Shown: positions 7,287 to 15,912, counted from the stretch's first letter. The stretch is DNA of 64,000 nt from Salinisphaera sp. LB1 (GCF_003177035.1 NZ_CP029488.1:248001-312000), one strand, 5' to 3'. The notes: generated by a model not told the origin, from the sequence alone. Program-made: numbers and translations.

Positions 7287-8258
7287 ATGCACGAGACCAA
7301 ACCGCAGCTCACCGCGACCGACTTTCCGCGTATCCGGCGCCGATCGTTGCAGACGCTGCAGATGAATCTCGGCTATTTGTGCAATATCGCCTGCACCCAC
7401 TGCCATGTGGCGGCCGGCCCGAAGCGGACCGAATTGATGGACCGCGACACGATCGAGCTCGCGATCGCGTTTCTACGCGCCCACCACATCCAGACGCTGG
7501 ACGTGACCGGCGGCTCGCCGGAAATGAACCCGCATTTTCGCGACCTGGTGCGCAGCGCGCGCGCCATGGGCGTGCATGTCATGGACCGCTGCAACCCCAC
7601 GATTCTCAATGAACCGGGTTACGAGTGGGTGGCCAACTTCTTGGCGGCGCAGCAGGTCGAGGTGATCGCCTCCCTGCCCTGCTATACCGAGGAAACGGTC
7701 GACCGTCAGCGCGGCAAATCCGTGTTCCAGCGCAGCATCGCCGCCCTCAAGACGCTCAACGGGCTGGGCTACGGCCGACCCGGCAGCGGCCTGGCGCTCA
7801 ATCTGGTCTACAACCCCGCCGGCCCGCAGCTACCGCCGGCCCAGCAAGCACTGGAGGCGGACTACCGGCAGCACCTGCGTGACGAACACGGCATCGAGTT
7901 CAACCGCCTGTTCACGCTCGCCAACATGCCGATCAAGCGCTTCGGCAGCATTCTGTTGTCGAAACATCAGTTCGGCGACTACATGACGCTGCTCAAGAAC
8001 GCCTATCGCCCGGATAATCTGGCCGACGTCATGTGCCGGGATCTCGTGAGCGTGGACTGGCGCGGCCATGTCTACGACTGCGATTTCAACCAGATGCTGG
8101 AGATGCCGCTGGGCGCGGCGGGCGAAGGCGCCACCCACCTGCGCGACCTGCTCGATGCCGACCTGGCCAACACGCCGATCCGGGTCGCCGATCACTGCTA
8201 CGGCTGCACCGCCGGCCAGGGCAGCAGTTGCGGCGGCGCCCTGAGCGGTGCGGCCTGA
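7287..8258 (+). CDS. arsS: ArsS-like radical SAM/Cys-rich protein (arsenosugar biosynthesis family)
   Basis: A 323-residue radical SAM enzyme. The [4Fe-4S] motif CNIACTHCH (CxxxCxxC) is near residues 32-40, and the GGSPEMNPHF SAM-binding element near 75. The C-terminal Cys-rich domain ends in HCYGCTAGQGSSCGGAL, typical of the ArsS (radical SAM/Cys-rich) family. In the known pathway ArsS acts on methylated arsenic to build arsenosugar precursors. Here it follows the ECF sigma pair and precedes two arsenosugar-type glycosyltransferases, which supports the assignment. No arsM methyltransferase is in the window, so the substrate could differ. Confidence 0.88.
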   Translation: MHETKPQLTATDFPRIRRRSLQTLQMNLGYLCNIACTHCHVAAGPKRTELMDRDTIELAIAFLRAHHIQTLDVTGGSPEMNPHFRDLVRSARAMGVHVMDRCNPTILNEPGYEWVANFLAAQQVEVIASLPCYTEETVDRQRGKSVFQRSIAALKTLNGLGYGRPGSGLALNLVYNPAGPQLPPAQQALEADYRQHLRDEHGIEFNRLFTLANMPIKRFGSILLSKHQFGDYMTLLKNAYRPDNLADVMCRDLVSVDWRGHVYDCDFNQMLEMPLGAAGEGATHLRDLLDADLANTPIRVADHCYGCTAGQGSSCGGALSGAA

Positions 8259-8375
8259 CCCGGCTGCAGGCCCGGATCGCCCGCGCCTCTGGCGGCGGAG
8301 TCGCCGCACCCGCTGTTTGCAACGACTGCGGACGTCGCCACGTAATCCGAGCATCACCACTTTGGGAGGCACGCC

Positions 8376-8839
8376 ATGAAACCAGCAGTCAAACTGGAAT
8401 CGACCCTCATATGTCCGGAATGCGGTCATCGCGAGACTTGGGCCTGTTGATGTTTCATACGAGCCCGCGCCAAGCGCTGTTTTGCGGCAAGACGAGGCGT
8501 AGCGAACGTGGCGTAGTCGTTCTACGCGAGAGAGCTACAACGCTGGATTGCCGCAAAACAGCGCTTGTCCCGAAGGGTTGGGCCGCAAATCGCGCCCGGC
8601 GGCGTTGCAAGTCTGGATCGTGGCACGCCACGACGCGGCGACTTGCGCCTTGCCGGACACGATTTGCGGACGCCAACGCGGCGCTCGTACGAAACATCAA
8701 CAGGCCCTAAACCATGCCCACCGACAGCTGCCAGTTTTTTTACCAGTGCCCCGCCTGCGGTCACATGCTCAAGCCGAAGCCGGGCGACTGCTGTGTTTTC
8801 TGTTCGTTCGGCACCGTCCCCTGCCCGTCCCGGCAGTAA
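8376..8839 (+). pseudogene. GDCCVxC zinc-ribbon small protein gene, split by a MITE-like insertion
   Basis: The 5' part (ATG 8376) encodes MKPAVKLESTLICPECGHRET and then runs into the insertion and stops at 8448-8450. The 3' part resumes at 8711-8839 with MPTDSCQFFYQCPACGHML and ends KPGDCCVFCSFGTVPCPSRQ. Joined, they give a protein of about 62 residues with two CxxC knuckles plus the GDCCVxC signature of a family that sometimes carries selenocysteine. The downstream ATG at 8714 could still produce a 41-residue C-terminal half. The gene lies between arsS and the glutaredoxin-like gene, so a thiol/metal role is plausible but unproven. Confidence 0.8.
8440..8707. mobile_element. MITE-like element, 268 bp, with 25-bp terminal inverted repeats
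   Basis: The ends 8440-8464 and 8683-8707 are inverted repeats with 24 of 25 matches, beginning GGGCCTGTTGATGTTTC. Inside are two further inverted repeats: a perfect 20-bp pair (8471-8490 and 8548-8567) and a 10-bp pair (8583-8592 and 8660-8669), so each arm can fold into its own hairpin. There is no transposase ORF. It interrupts the GDCCVxC gene; flanking AC dinucleotides may be the target duplication. I cannot name the parent IS. Confidence 0.82.
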
Positions 8840-8869
8840 CCGCCGCCCACGCCATTGCGGAGAATCCTC

Positions 8870-9238
8870 ATGCACGTCTGGTTTCAGAAAGCCCTCGACC
8901 TGGTCCATCCCGCCCGCAGCGTGACGCAGGTTCGGCGATCCGCCGAAGAACAGCGTGCGGCAGATCAGGCGGCCGGGCCGCTGACGCTGTATCACTTCCG
9001 CTCCTGCCCCCATTGCCTGCGGGTGCGGCGAGCCGTGCATCGCCTTAATATTCCCATCGCCTTGCGTGATATCCACATCGACCCGGCCGCCCACCGGGCG
9101 CTGCTCGCCGGTGGCGGCCGCCAGACCGTGCCCTGTCTCTACATCGACGATCCGGCCGAGGGCACTTGGCTCTATGAGTCCGCCGACATCATCGACTATC
9201 TGAATCGACGCTTTGCCCCGGCGCGGGGCAGTCGATGA
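8870..9238 (+). CDS. Glutaredoxin-like protein (GST N-terminal fold)
   Basis: A 122-residue protein. After a 38-residue N-terminal extension comes a thioredoxin fold: LTLYHFRSCPHCLRVRRA with a CPHC active site near residues 47-50, the cis-proline segment TVPCLYID near 86, and ESADIIDYL near 105. The start is ATG at 8870 behind GCGGAGAA. It overlaps the DUF3047 gene by ATGA. In this cluster a dithiol glutaredoxin could reduce an arsenical or maintain cysteines of ArsS; that is inference. Confidence 0.85.
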   Translation: MHVWFQKALDLVHPARSVTQVRRSAEEQRAADQAAGPLTLYHFRSCPHCLRVRRAVHRLNIPIALRDIHIDPAAHRALLAGGGRQTVPCLYIDDPAEGTWLYESADIIDYLNRRFAPARGSR

Positions 9239-9990
9239 CCGCGGGCGGGGCGGCTCGGCCGCAGGCCGGTTTGCCGACCGGCGCATGGCGAGGCAACGCG
9301 CCCGTCACGCGTGCCTGGCATCAGACCGCTCAACACCTTCGGACAGTTCTCGGCGTGCTTGGATCGGTGCTGGCACTGCTCCTCGCAACGCCGGCCGCTG
9401 CGGCGCCCACCGTCATGATCGGGCGCTTCGCCCCCGGCAGCCTCGCGGCCTGGGAACATAAATCCTTCAAGGGTGAAACGCGTTATCGCCTCGTCGGACA
9501 CGGCAACGCGCGTACGCTCGAGGCGACCTGCGACGCCAGTGCTTCGGCGATCGCGTTGCGCCGCAAGGTGGATCTGCGACGGACTCCCGTACTGCGCTGG
9601 GAATGGCGCGTGGACCACATCTACCCAGGGCTGGACGGGACCACGCGCGCCGGCGACGACTACCCGGCCCGGGTTTACGTGATCCACGACGGCGGGGTCA
9701 TGCTCTGGCGTACGCGTGCGGTCAACTATGTCTGGGCCAACAGCGAGCCGCGCGGCGCGCACTGGCCGAACGCCTTCACCGACAAGGCGATGATGGTAGC
9801 CGTCCAGTCCGGGCCGCCGGCCGATCCGGACACCTGGGTGGCCGAATCGCGCAATGTCCGCGCCGATTTCAAGCGCTTCTACGGTCTGGATCTGCATCAG
9901 ATTGACGGCGTAGCCCTGATGACCGACTGCGACAACAGCGGCCGTTCGGGGCGGGCCGAGTATCGCAACATCCGTTTCACGGCCCACTAG
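9235..9990 (+). CDS. Exported DUF3047 protein
   Basis: A 251-residue protein whose start overlaps the glutaredoxin stop by ATGA. A hydrophobic stretch near residues 38-56 ending in ATPAAAAP looks like a late signal peptide. The mature part matches DUF3047 by its beta-rich pattern: LRWEWRVDHIYPG near 121, DDYPARVYVIHDGG near 140, VNYVWANSEPRGAHWPNAF near 162 and DCDNSGRSGRAEYRNI near the end. The family has no established activity; it recurs in arsenosugar-type gene neighbourhoods and in lipid-linked loci. A periplasmic carbohydrate-binding role would be guesswork. Confidence 0.78.
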   Translation: MTAGGAARPQAGLPTGAWRGNAPVTRAWHQTAQHLRTVLGVLGSVLALLLATPAAAAPTVMIGRFAPGSLAAWEHKSFKGETRYRLVGHGNARTLEATCDASASAIALRRKVDLRRTPVLRWEWRVDHIYPGLDGTTRAGDDYPARVYVIHDGGVMLWRTRAVNYVWANSEPRGAHWPNAFTDKAMMVAVQSGPPADPDTWVAESRNVRADFKRFYGLDLHQIDGVALMTDCDNSGRSGRAEYRNIRFTAH

Positions 9991-10014
9991 CCGCATACCG
10001 CGAAGACGTCCGCC

Positions 10015-12195
10015 ATGAACAAATCGAGAATCGTGCTGCTTGTCCTGGTTTGTGCGGCTGTGGCCGCGTTCTTCGTGTTCGATCTCGGCCAGTATCTCGA
10101 TCTGGCCTATTTCAAGGCGCAACAGGACCGCCTTCAATCGGTCGTGGATGCACGCCCGATGCCATCGGCTGCCGTGTTCTTTTTGATCTATGTGGCGGTC
10201 ACCGCATTGTCGCTGCCGGGTGCGGCGGTCATGACGCTGATCGCTGGCGCCTTGTTCGGCATGCTCTGGGGCACGCTGCTGGTGTCTTTCGCTTCCTCGA
10301 TCGGCGCCACCCTGGCGTTTCTTACCGCCCGGTTCATCCTGCGCGACTGGGTCCAGAACAAGTACGGGCAACGCCTGGAGGCGATCAACCGCGGCATCGC
10401 CAGGGACGGGGCGTTCTATCTGTTCACACTACGCCTGGTGCCGGTGTTCCCGTTCTTCGTGATCAATCTGGTTATGGGCCTGACGCCGATACGGCTGGCG
10501 ACCTTCTATGTCATCAGCCAGCTCGGCATGCTCGCCGGCACGCTGGTCTTCGTCTATGCCGGCACGCGGATCGCCGCGATCAACACCCTATCGGACGTGC
10601 TCTCGCCCGGACTGCTGGTCGCCTTCGTGCTGCTCGGCGTATTCCCGCTCGTGGCGCGCAAGCTGGTCGAGCGCGTGCAATCAGGCAAGGCCCTGCGGGG
10701 CTACGCCAAGCCGCGCCATTTCGATCGCAATCTGGTTGTCATCGGGGCCGGTTCGGCCGGGCTGGTGACCGCCTATATCGCCGCCACCGTGCGCGCCAAG
10801 GTCACCCTGATCGAAAAGCACCGCATGGGCGGCGATTGCCTGAACTACGGCTGCGTGCCCTCGAAGGCCATGATCCGCTCGGCGCGCGTCGCCGCCCTGA
10901 TGCGGCGCGGCGCCGACTTCGGCATCCACGCCGACAACGTACGCATCGATTTCGCCGAGGTCATGGCACGCATCCAGCGCGTGATCGCCGAGATCGCCCC
11001 GCACGATTCCGTCGAGCGCTATCGCGGCCTCGGCGTGGACACGATCGAGGGCGAAGCCCGTATCACCTCGCCCTATACGGTTGCGGTGAACGGCCGGGAG
11101 CTGACCACACGCAGTATCGTCATCGCTACCGGTGCACGCCCGCTGGTGCCGCCCATTCCGGGCCTCGATACCATCGACTACCTCACCTCGGACACGGTCT
11201 GGGACCTGCGCGAACTGCCCGGGCGCCTGCTCGTGCTCGGCGGCGGCAATATCGGCTGCGAACTCAGCCAGGCCTTCGCCCGTTTCGGCAGCCGGGTCAC
11301 CCAGGTCGAAATGGCGCCGCGGCTGCTGGCCCGCGAAGACCCGGAGGTGTCGGCGCATCTGCTCGAACGCTTCACCGCCGAAGGCATCGACGTGCGAACC
11401 GGATACATCGCCAAGACCGTCGAACAGCGCGACGGACAACAGGTGCTGGTCTGCGAACACCAGGGCCGCGAGGTGGCATTCGCGTTCGACCGCATCCTGG
11501 TCGCGGTGGGCCGCACACCCAATATCAAGGGCTTCGGCCTGGAAGAACTGGGCATCGAGACTTCGCCCACCCGCACGCTCGCGGTGAACGAGTTCCTGCA
11601 GACCCGCTACCCCAATATCCTCGCCTGCGGCGATGTAGCCGGCCCGTACCAGTTCACCCATACCGCGGCCCATCAAGCCTGGTATGCCTCGGTGAATGCA
11701 CTGTTCCTCGGCATCCGCCGGTTCAAGGCCGATTATTCGGTCATCCCCTGGGTGACCTTCACCGATCCCGAGATCGCCCATGTCGGAAGCAACGAAAGCC
11801 AGGCCGAAGAAGACGGCATCGCCTTCGAAGTCAGCCGCTACGACCTCGGCGAACTCGATCGCGCCCTCACCGAAGGCGAAGCGCGGGGCTTCGTCAAGGT
11901 CCTGACCGTCCCCGGCAAGGACAAAATCCTGGGCGCGACGATCGTCGGCGAGAACGCGGGCGAACTGATCGGCGAATTCGTCACTGCCATGCGTCACGGC
12001 CTGGGCCTGAATAAAATACTCGGCACCATCCACGCCTACCCCACCCTGATCGAGGCCAACAAGTACGCCGCCGGCGAATGGAAACGGGCCCACGCGCCCG
12101 AGCGCGTCCTCGCCTGGCTGGAACGTTTTCATGGCTGGCGCCGCGGCGGGCGCGGCCGGGTCGATAGCGAACGCGCCGACGATGCCGAGCGATGA
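10015..12195 (+). CDS. TVP38/TMEM64 membrane domain fused to FAD-dependent disulfide oxidoreductase
   Basis: A 726-residue two-domain protein. Residues 1 to about 225 form a TVP38/VTT (DedA-like) membrane domain with the signature FASSIGATLAFLTARF and LRLVPVFPFFVINLVMG. Residues about 240-710 form a pyridine-nucleotide disulfide oxidoreductase: VIGAGSAGLV near 241, the redox-active GGDCLNYGCVPSK near 271-283, the NAD motif VLGGGNIGCEL near 406, and the C-terminal HAYPTLIE near 672, which supplies the catalytic His-Glu. The family includes lipoamide dehydrogenase and mercuric reductase. No HMA domain, C-terminal CC pair or merR is present, so MerA is rejected. It overlaps the next glycosyltransferase by 4 bases. 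Confidence 0.88.
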   Translation: MNKSRIVLLVLVCAAVAAFFVFDLGQYLDLAYFKAQQDRLQSVVDARPMPSAAVFFLIYVAVTALSLPGAAVMTLIAGALFGMLWGTLLVSFASSIGATLAFLTARFILRDWVQNKYGQRLEAINRGIARDGAFYLFTLRLVPVFPFFVINLVMGLTPIRLATFYVISQLGMLAGTLVFVYAGTRIAAINTLSDVLSPGLLVAFVLLGVFPLVARKLVERVQSGKALRGYAKPRHFDRNLVVIGAGSAGLVTAYIAATVRAKVTLIEKHRMGGDCLNYGCVPSKAMIRSARVAALMRRGADFGIHADNVRIDFAEVMARIQRVIAEIAPHDSVERYRGLGVDTIEGEARITSPYTVAVNGRELTTRSIVIATGARPLVPPIPGLDTIDYLTSDTVWDLRELPGRLLVLGGGNIGCELSQAFARFGSRVTQVEMAPRLLAREDPEVSAHLLERFTAEGIDVRTGYIAKTVEQRDGQQVLVCEHQGREVAFAFDRILVAVGRTPNIKGFGLEELGIETSPTRTLAVNEFLQTRYPNILACGDVAGPYQFTHTAAHQAWYASVNALFLGIRRFKADYSVIPWVTFTDPEIAHVGSNESQAEEDGIAFEVSRYDLGELDRALTEGEARGFVKVLTVPGKDKILGATIVGENAGELIGEFVTAMRHGLGLNKILGTIHAYPTLIEANKYAAGEWKRAHAPERVLAWLERFHGWRRGGRGRVDSERADDAER

Positions 12196-12899
12196 GCGAG
12201 CCCCCGAGTCTGTCCATCATCGTGCCGGCTCTCGACGAGGCAGCCGACATCGCGGCTGCCTTGCAAGCGCTCGCCGGGCTACGCCGGCGGGGCGCCGAAG
12301 TGATCGTGGTCGACGGCGGCAGTGCCGACGACACGCTCGCGCGAGCCGCCCCAATGGCCGACCAGACGCTGTCGTCCGCGCGTGGTCGCGCCGCGCAAAT
12401 GAATGCCGGTGGCCGGGCGGCCGGTGCAGACGTGCTGTTGTTCCTGCATGCCGATACCCGGCTGCCCGACGACGCCGACACCTGCATTCATGACGGCCTG
12501 GCCGACGGCAGCCATGTCTGGGGGCGATTCGACGTTCGCATCGAGGGCCGCGCCGCCCTGCTGCCGGTCATCGCCTGGGCGATGAATCGGCGCTCGTGTC
12601 TGACCGGCATCGCCACCGGCGATCAGGCGATTTTCGTCACGCGACGCGCCTTCGATCGCGTCGGCGGCTTCCCGCCGCAAGCGTTGATGGAAGACATCAC
12701 GCTCTCCCGCCGCCTCAAGACCCTCTCGCGCCCGGCCTGCCTGCACCAGCGCGTGACGACCGCCGGCCGCCGCTGGGACGACAACGGCGCGCTACGCACC
12801 ATCATTCTCATGTGGTCGCTACGACTGGCCTACGTCTGCGGCGTATCGCCCGCCCGACTCGCCCGTTGGTATGGCCACGGGTATGACAAGACCCGCTGA
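12192..12899 (+). CDS. Arsenosugar-type glycosyltransferase (TIGR04283 family, GT2)
   Basis: A 235-residue GT-A fold glycosyltransferase beginning LSIIVPALDEAADI near residue 7, followed by VIVVDGGSADDT near 38, the metal-binding region LLFLHADTRLP near 81 and the acceptor part MEDITLSRRLK near 164. It matches the short glycosyltransferase family placed beside ArsS in arsenosugar-type clusters. The start ATG at 12192 overlaps the upstream oxidoreductase stop, so the genes are one operon. The sugar donor is unknown. A second glycosyltransferase of the other cluster-specific family follows within 22 bases. Confidence 0.88.
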   Translation: MSEPPSLSIIVPALDEAADIAAALQALAGLRRRGAEVIVVDGGSADDTLARAAPMADQTLSSARGRAAQMNAGGRAAGADVLLFLHADTRLPDDADTCIHDGLADGSHVWGRFDVRIEGRAALLPVIAWAMNRRSCLTGIATGDQAIFVTRRAFDRVGGFPPQALMEDITLSRRLKTLSRPACLHQRVTTAGRRWDDNGALRTIILMWSLRLAYVCGVSPARLARWYGHGYDKTR

Positions 12900-12920
12900 A
12901 CATCGCCGCACTGGAACCCG

Positions 12921-13598
12921 ATGAAACCCGCCCCCGATCTACACATCGCCGTCTTCGCCAAGCCGCTCATACCGGGCCAGGTGAAAACCCGACTGATCCC
13001 GAGCGTGGGCGCCGAAACAGCTGCGGAACTCCAGCGCGCCATGCTCTGGAAAACGCTCGCCGTGGCCCGGGATGCCGCTGGCGAGCAGGTTTCATTATGG
13101 GTGGCGGGCGACCCGGAGCACCCGACACTGGTCCCGTTTCGTGATGCCTTCGCGCCCACGATGCACGCCCAGCGCGGCGACGATCTGGGGGCAAGAATGC
13201 GCTCGGCCATGTCTACGTTGTTGACGGCACACGACCGGGTGTTGCTGGTCGGTTGCGATTGTCCGGTTCTGTCCGCGGACGACCTACGCGACGCCGCCAC
13301 GGCGCTCGGCGAGGACCGGACGGACACGGTCTTCATCCCGGTCGAAGACGGCGGCTATGTGTTAGTCGGCCTCAAAGCCCGGTCCGGGCCCGAGCTCCAG
13401 AAAGCCGTCCTCGATGCCGTCTTCGGCGACATCCCCTGGAGTACCGACCAGGTGATGACACAAACCCGCGCCCGGCTCGCAGCGGCCGGGCTGTGCTGGG
13501 TAGAGCAACCCGCGCTGTGGGATATGGACCGGCCCGAGGATCTTCGGCGCGCCGAAGCAATGGACGTGTTGGACCGGCGGATACGGGGTCACGAATGA
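12921..13598 (+). CDS. Arsenosugar-type glycosyltransferase (TIGR04282/DUF2064 family)
   Basis: A 225-residue protein of the DUF2064 nucleotidyl/glycosyl-transferase-like family. Visible markers are the N-terminal VFAKPLIPGQVKTRLIP near residue 10, the central VLLVGCDCPVLSADDL near 108, VEDGGYVLVGL near 141 and the terminal DMDRPEDL near 206. The ATG at 12921 follows the previous gene closely. Paired with the TIGR04283-type protein and ArsS it completes the usual trio apart from ArsM. It is the last gene of the cluster; no obvious terminator follows. Confidence 0.87.
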   Translation: MKPAPDLHIAVFAKPLIPGQVKTRLIPSVGAETAAELQRAMLWKTLAVARDAAGEQVSLWVAGDPEHPTLVPFRDAFAPTMHAQRGDDLGARMRSAMSTLLTAHDRVLLVGCDCPVLSADDLRDAATALGEDRTDTVFIPVEDGGYVLVGLKARSGPELQKAVLDAVFGDIPWSTDQVMTQTRARLAAAGLCWVEQPALWDMDRPEDLRRAEAMDVLDRRIRGHE

Positions 13599-14060
13599 AG
13601 ATCGTGCGCCGTGCTGCGACAGGCATCGTGTCCAACCTGCGGCCTGTGCCGAGCCGATCTATACGTCATCGCGTCGGATCGACACGATTTCCGCGTGTAA
13701 CCACGAGATCCGGGTTCGGTTATACGCAACACGGCAAGACCGGAAAATTTTTCTTAACCAGGAATACCTTGAGCGCGCGCAACAGGGCCATTCACTCGGC
13801 ATTCAGATACCGGGGTTCGGGCGTGACCGCGCGAACCATGCAATGCGTTCAGCCCGAATAGGCATCATAAGCGACCTAATGTTTGAGCGTATCGCCCATC
13901 GGCGACCCCGTCACCCAGCGCACCACCCAATCGCCGGCCTGAAAAATTGATGCTGTATTCGCCCTGGGCCATAAAGGCGATCGTCGGCAACGCGTTGTTA
14001 TCTTGGCCCAAATGGCGGTGCCAGTACGGCGCATGGAGATAACCGCAATCACTTGCAATA
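13599..14060. other. Intergenic region between arsenosugar-type cluster and membrane protein gene
   Basis: No full gene is seen. On the minus strand, about 14055-13870 keeps a protein-like reading without a start: GYLHAPYWHRHLG, then NNALPTIAFMAQGEYSINF. The first part loosely recalls an L,D-transpeptidase segment. It may be the 3' remnant of a decayed gene. The rest shows nothing. Confidence 0.35.
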
Positions 14061-14777
14061 TCAGCGCTCGACCTGCCCTGTCGATAGCCTGCTTATGAAA
14101 TCCATCAGATAGGTAAACAAAGTGGCGCGCGCCACATGGGAACGGCTGACTGTGACACCCAGCACCGTGCCAAAGGTGATATGGGCAATATACACGGTCA
14201 GCGGAAAGGCGATCGGCGCGTATTGCTGTCCGAATAATCCGGCCCCCATCGCCGACACGACGGGGCTGAGCATGAAAATCGTGCCAATGCCCAGCGCATA
14301 GAGCGTGCCGATCCACCATGCTCGGCGTCCGAGGATGAGAATATAGATCATGGCGAAGCTGACACCGTTCCAGAAATGGTCGCCCCACCCCGCCAGATTC
14401 GACAACGCATCGGGCCCGGACATGAACTGATCGAGCAGCTTGACCCCCATCAACTCCGGCATCGAGCCCGGCATGGCATCAAACAGTCGAAAGCCGATGA
14501 GCCGCACGATTTCGAGACCGACCGTGGCCAGCACACCCGCAACCAGCGCCGTGGGCACGCCACGGGCCAAGCGCAGCCATCCGCGGGTCACTGCCAACAC
14601 CCAGACAATGGACACCGCGATAACCGCAGGTAGCAGCGCATGCAGGCCGAGCCAGTTCATACTCGAGTAACCGGCGGCACTTGCCACGAACATCAAAGGC
14701 GACACCGAAGCGGCCGCGAGCACGATGGCAATGCCGACCAGCTCCCCGACGCTCGATTGTTCCGAGGTGAGAGTCAT
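14061..14777 (-). CDS. Polytopic membrane protein of unknown function
   Basis: A 238-residue protein with six to seven hydrophobic segments and short loops. One loop (MPGSMPELMGVKLLDQFMSGP, about residues 103-123) is polar with several methionines. The start ATG at 14777 is preceded by AGGAGG (GGGCAGGAGGAAAAC). I do not recognise the family. The next gene on the same strand encodes a DUF302 protein, and such pairs occur in stress- or metal-linked neighbourhoods. A transport or redox-membrane role is possible but not supported by a motif. Confidence 0.7.
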   Translation of the reverse strand: MTLTSEQSSVGELVGIAIVLAAASVSPLMFVASAAGYSSMNWLGLHALLPAVIAVSIVWVLAVTRGWLRLARGVPTALVAGVLATVGLEIVRLIGFRLFDAMPGSMPELMGVKLLDQFMSGPDALSNLAGWGDHFWNGVSFAMIYILILGRRAWWIGTLYALGIGTIFMLSPVVSAMGAGLFGQQYAPIAFPLTVYIAHITFGTVLGVTVSRSHVARATLFTYLMDFISRLSTGQVER

Positions 14778-14882
14778 GTTTTCCTCCTGCCCGATGAGGG
14801 ATTGGCCAATGCGTATCTCATGGGTCGCGTGCTGGGCAGCGAGACTGCGGTCCAGCGCAGTCCCGCCCCATCAAACGACGAC

Positions 14883-15350
14883 CTATTGCGTGGCGCCCTT
14901 GAGAATCATGTGGAACTTCTTGTCCATCATCTGTCCGGGTTTACGGAACTGGCTGTCGACAGCCGTCAGCAGATCCGAGGGCTGAAAATAACCCACGTAG
15001 GTCTGGCCGCCCTTCTCCCATACGTACATCCGCAGCGGCAATACCGCGCCGGCCGCGGGCGACATCTTGAACAGTTTCTTGCCGACCTTCGGGTTGCCGA
15101 CCAGAAAACTCTCCGCGCCTTTCAGATGCAGGCCGGTCATCTTCAATACGTTCGCCTGATCGATATGGCCCATGACCATCATGCCGTTGCCGGAGATGGC
15201 GTGCTTGAGCTGGGACACCGTCGAGTTGAAGGAATGGGAAGACTGCGCCTGGACGAAATTCGTCGCCGCAAAGCTCGACGCACTGAATAGAAAGCCCGCA
15301 ACGAGCAAAAGCGCGAATACCCGTTTCAATGCAATGGCGTGATTTGACAT
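14883..15350 (-). CDS. Exported DUF302 domain protein
   Basis: A 155-residue protein with a signal peptide (about residues 1-29: LKRVFALLLVAGFLF then SASSFAA). The DUF302 domain follows, with FNSTVSQLKHAISGNGMMVMGHIDQ and the characteristic GNPKVGKKLF and ILPLRMYVWE-like segments. The start is ATG at 15350, after AGAGG; an upstream in-frame start is rejected because it lacks a ribosome site and would displace the signal peptide. Molecular function of the family is unknown. It probably forms a two-gene unit with the downstream membrane protein. Confidence 0.83.
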   Translation of the reverse strand: MSNHAIALKRVFALLLVAGFLFSASSFAATNFVQAQSSHSFNSTVSQLKHAISGNGMMVMGHIDQANVLKMTGLHLKGAESFLVGNPKVGKKLFKMSPAAGAVLPLRMYVWEKGGQTYVGYFQPSDLLTAVDSQFRKPGQMMDKKFHMILKGATQ

Positions 15351-15619
15351 AGCAACCTCTGCGATATTTAGAAAAGCCATAACGCGCTCAGCGCGCGAGC
15401 GACTCAGCCGCCGCTCTATTTGATTAGTCGCCCCTAGCCACTGAATCTTACGACCCGATTTCTGTAATCGGATCGTCGACCTCGATCACGGCCGGCCTGC
15501 CGGGTCCTATGTTGCTCAGTCTTCCGGTACCAACCGCTCCCGAAGCGGTCTCCGGAATTTGGACAGGCGCGTAAGCGGGAGTAAGCCCGACAAGAGGGCC
15601 CGACGATCTGAGTGAAGGC

Positions 15620-15802
15620 AGGAACTATTCGCCGAAGTCCAAGGCGCGTTCGGCACGCGCCGCGGTCGAGGACATCGCCACGATTGCGGAGTCGTCGCAG
15701 CCGTTCGAGGTGCATCCGAACCGGATTATGCAGCGGAAGCGCAAAGCGCTGGATCGCCTGCCCACCGAGCGTCAGCTCAAGGCCGCTGCGCCTTGCCGAT
15801 GA
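15620..15802 (+). pseudogene. Decayed IS3-family OrfA transposase fragment
   Basis: The frame reads RNYSPKSKARSA near the start and then EDIATIAESSQPFEVHPNRIM, which matches the helix-turn-helix of IS3-type OrfA (normally RNYSPEFKARVAL and IAELAQ...VHPNQI). It lacks a start codon, the rest of OrfA and all of OrfB. The surrounding 15351-15912 has no other gene; its right end must carry the promoter of the protease gene. Confidence 0.6.
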
Positions 15803-15912
15803 CGAGAAACGTGCATCGCCACGTTGAATATGATAGCAATTACAGGGAAATCGGCTCCTGTAGAAACCGCTTCAGCTGTTACAGGATCGCCAAACTTTAG
15901 TCTAGGAGAATC

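Noticed and set aside
9196-10371. Minus-strand frame of 391 codons
   Set aside because: Antisense to the DUF3047 and fusion genes; composition is shadow-like.
10050-12132. Several long frames on both strands across the TVP38-flavoprotein gene
   Set aside because: They mirror the GC-rich codon pattern of the real gene and have no domain motifs.
10015-12195. Mercuric reductase (merA)
   Set aside because: No HMA domain, no C-terminal CC pair, no merR/T/P neighbours; the membrane domain fusion points elsewhere.
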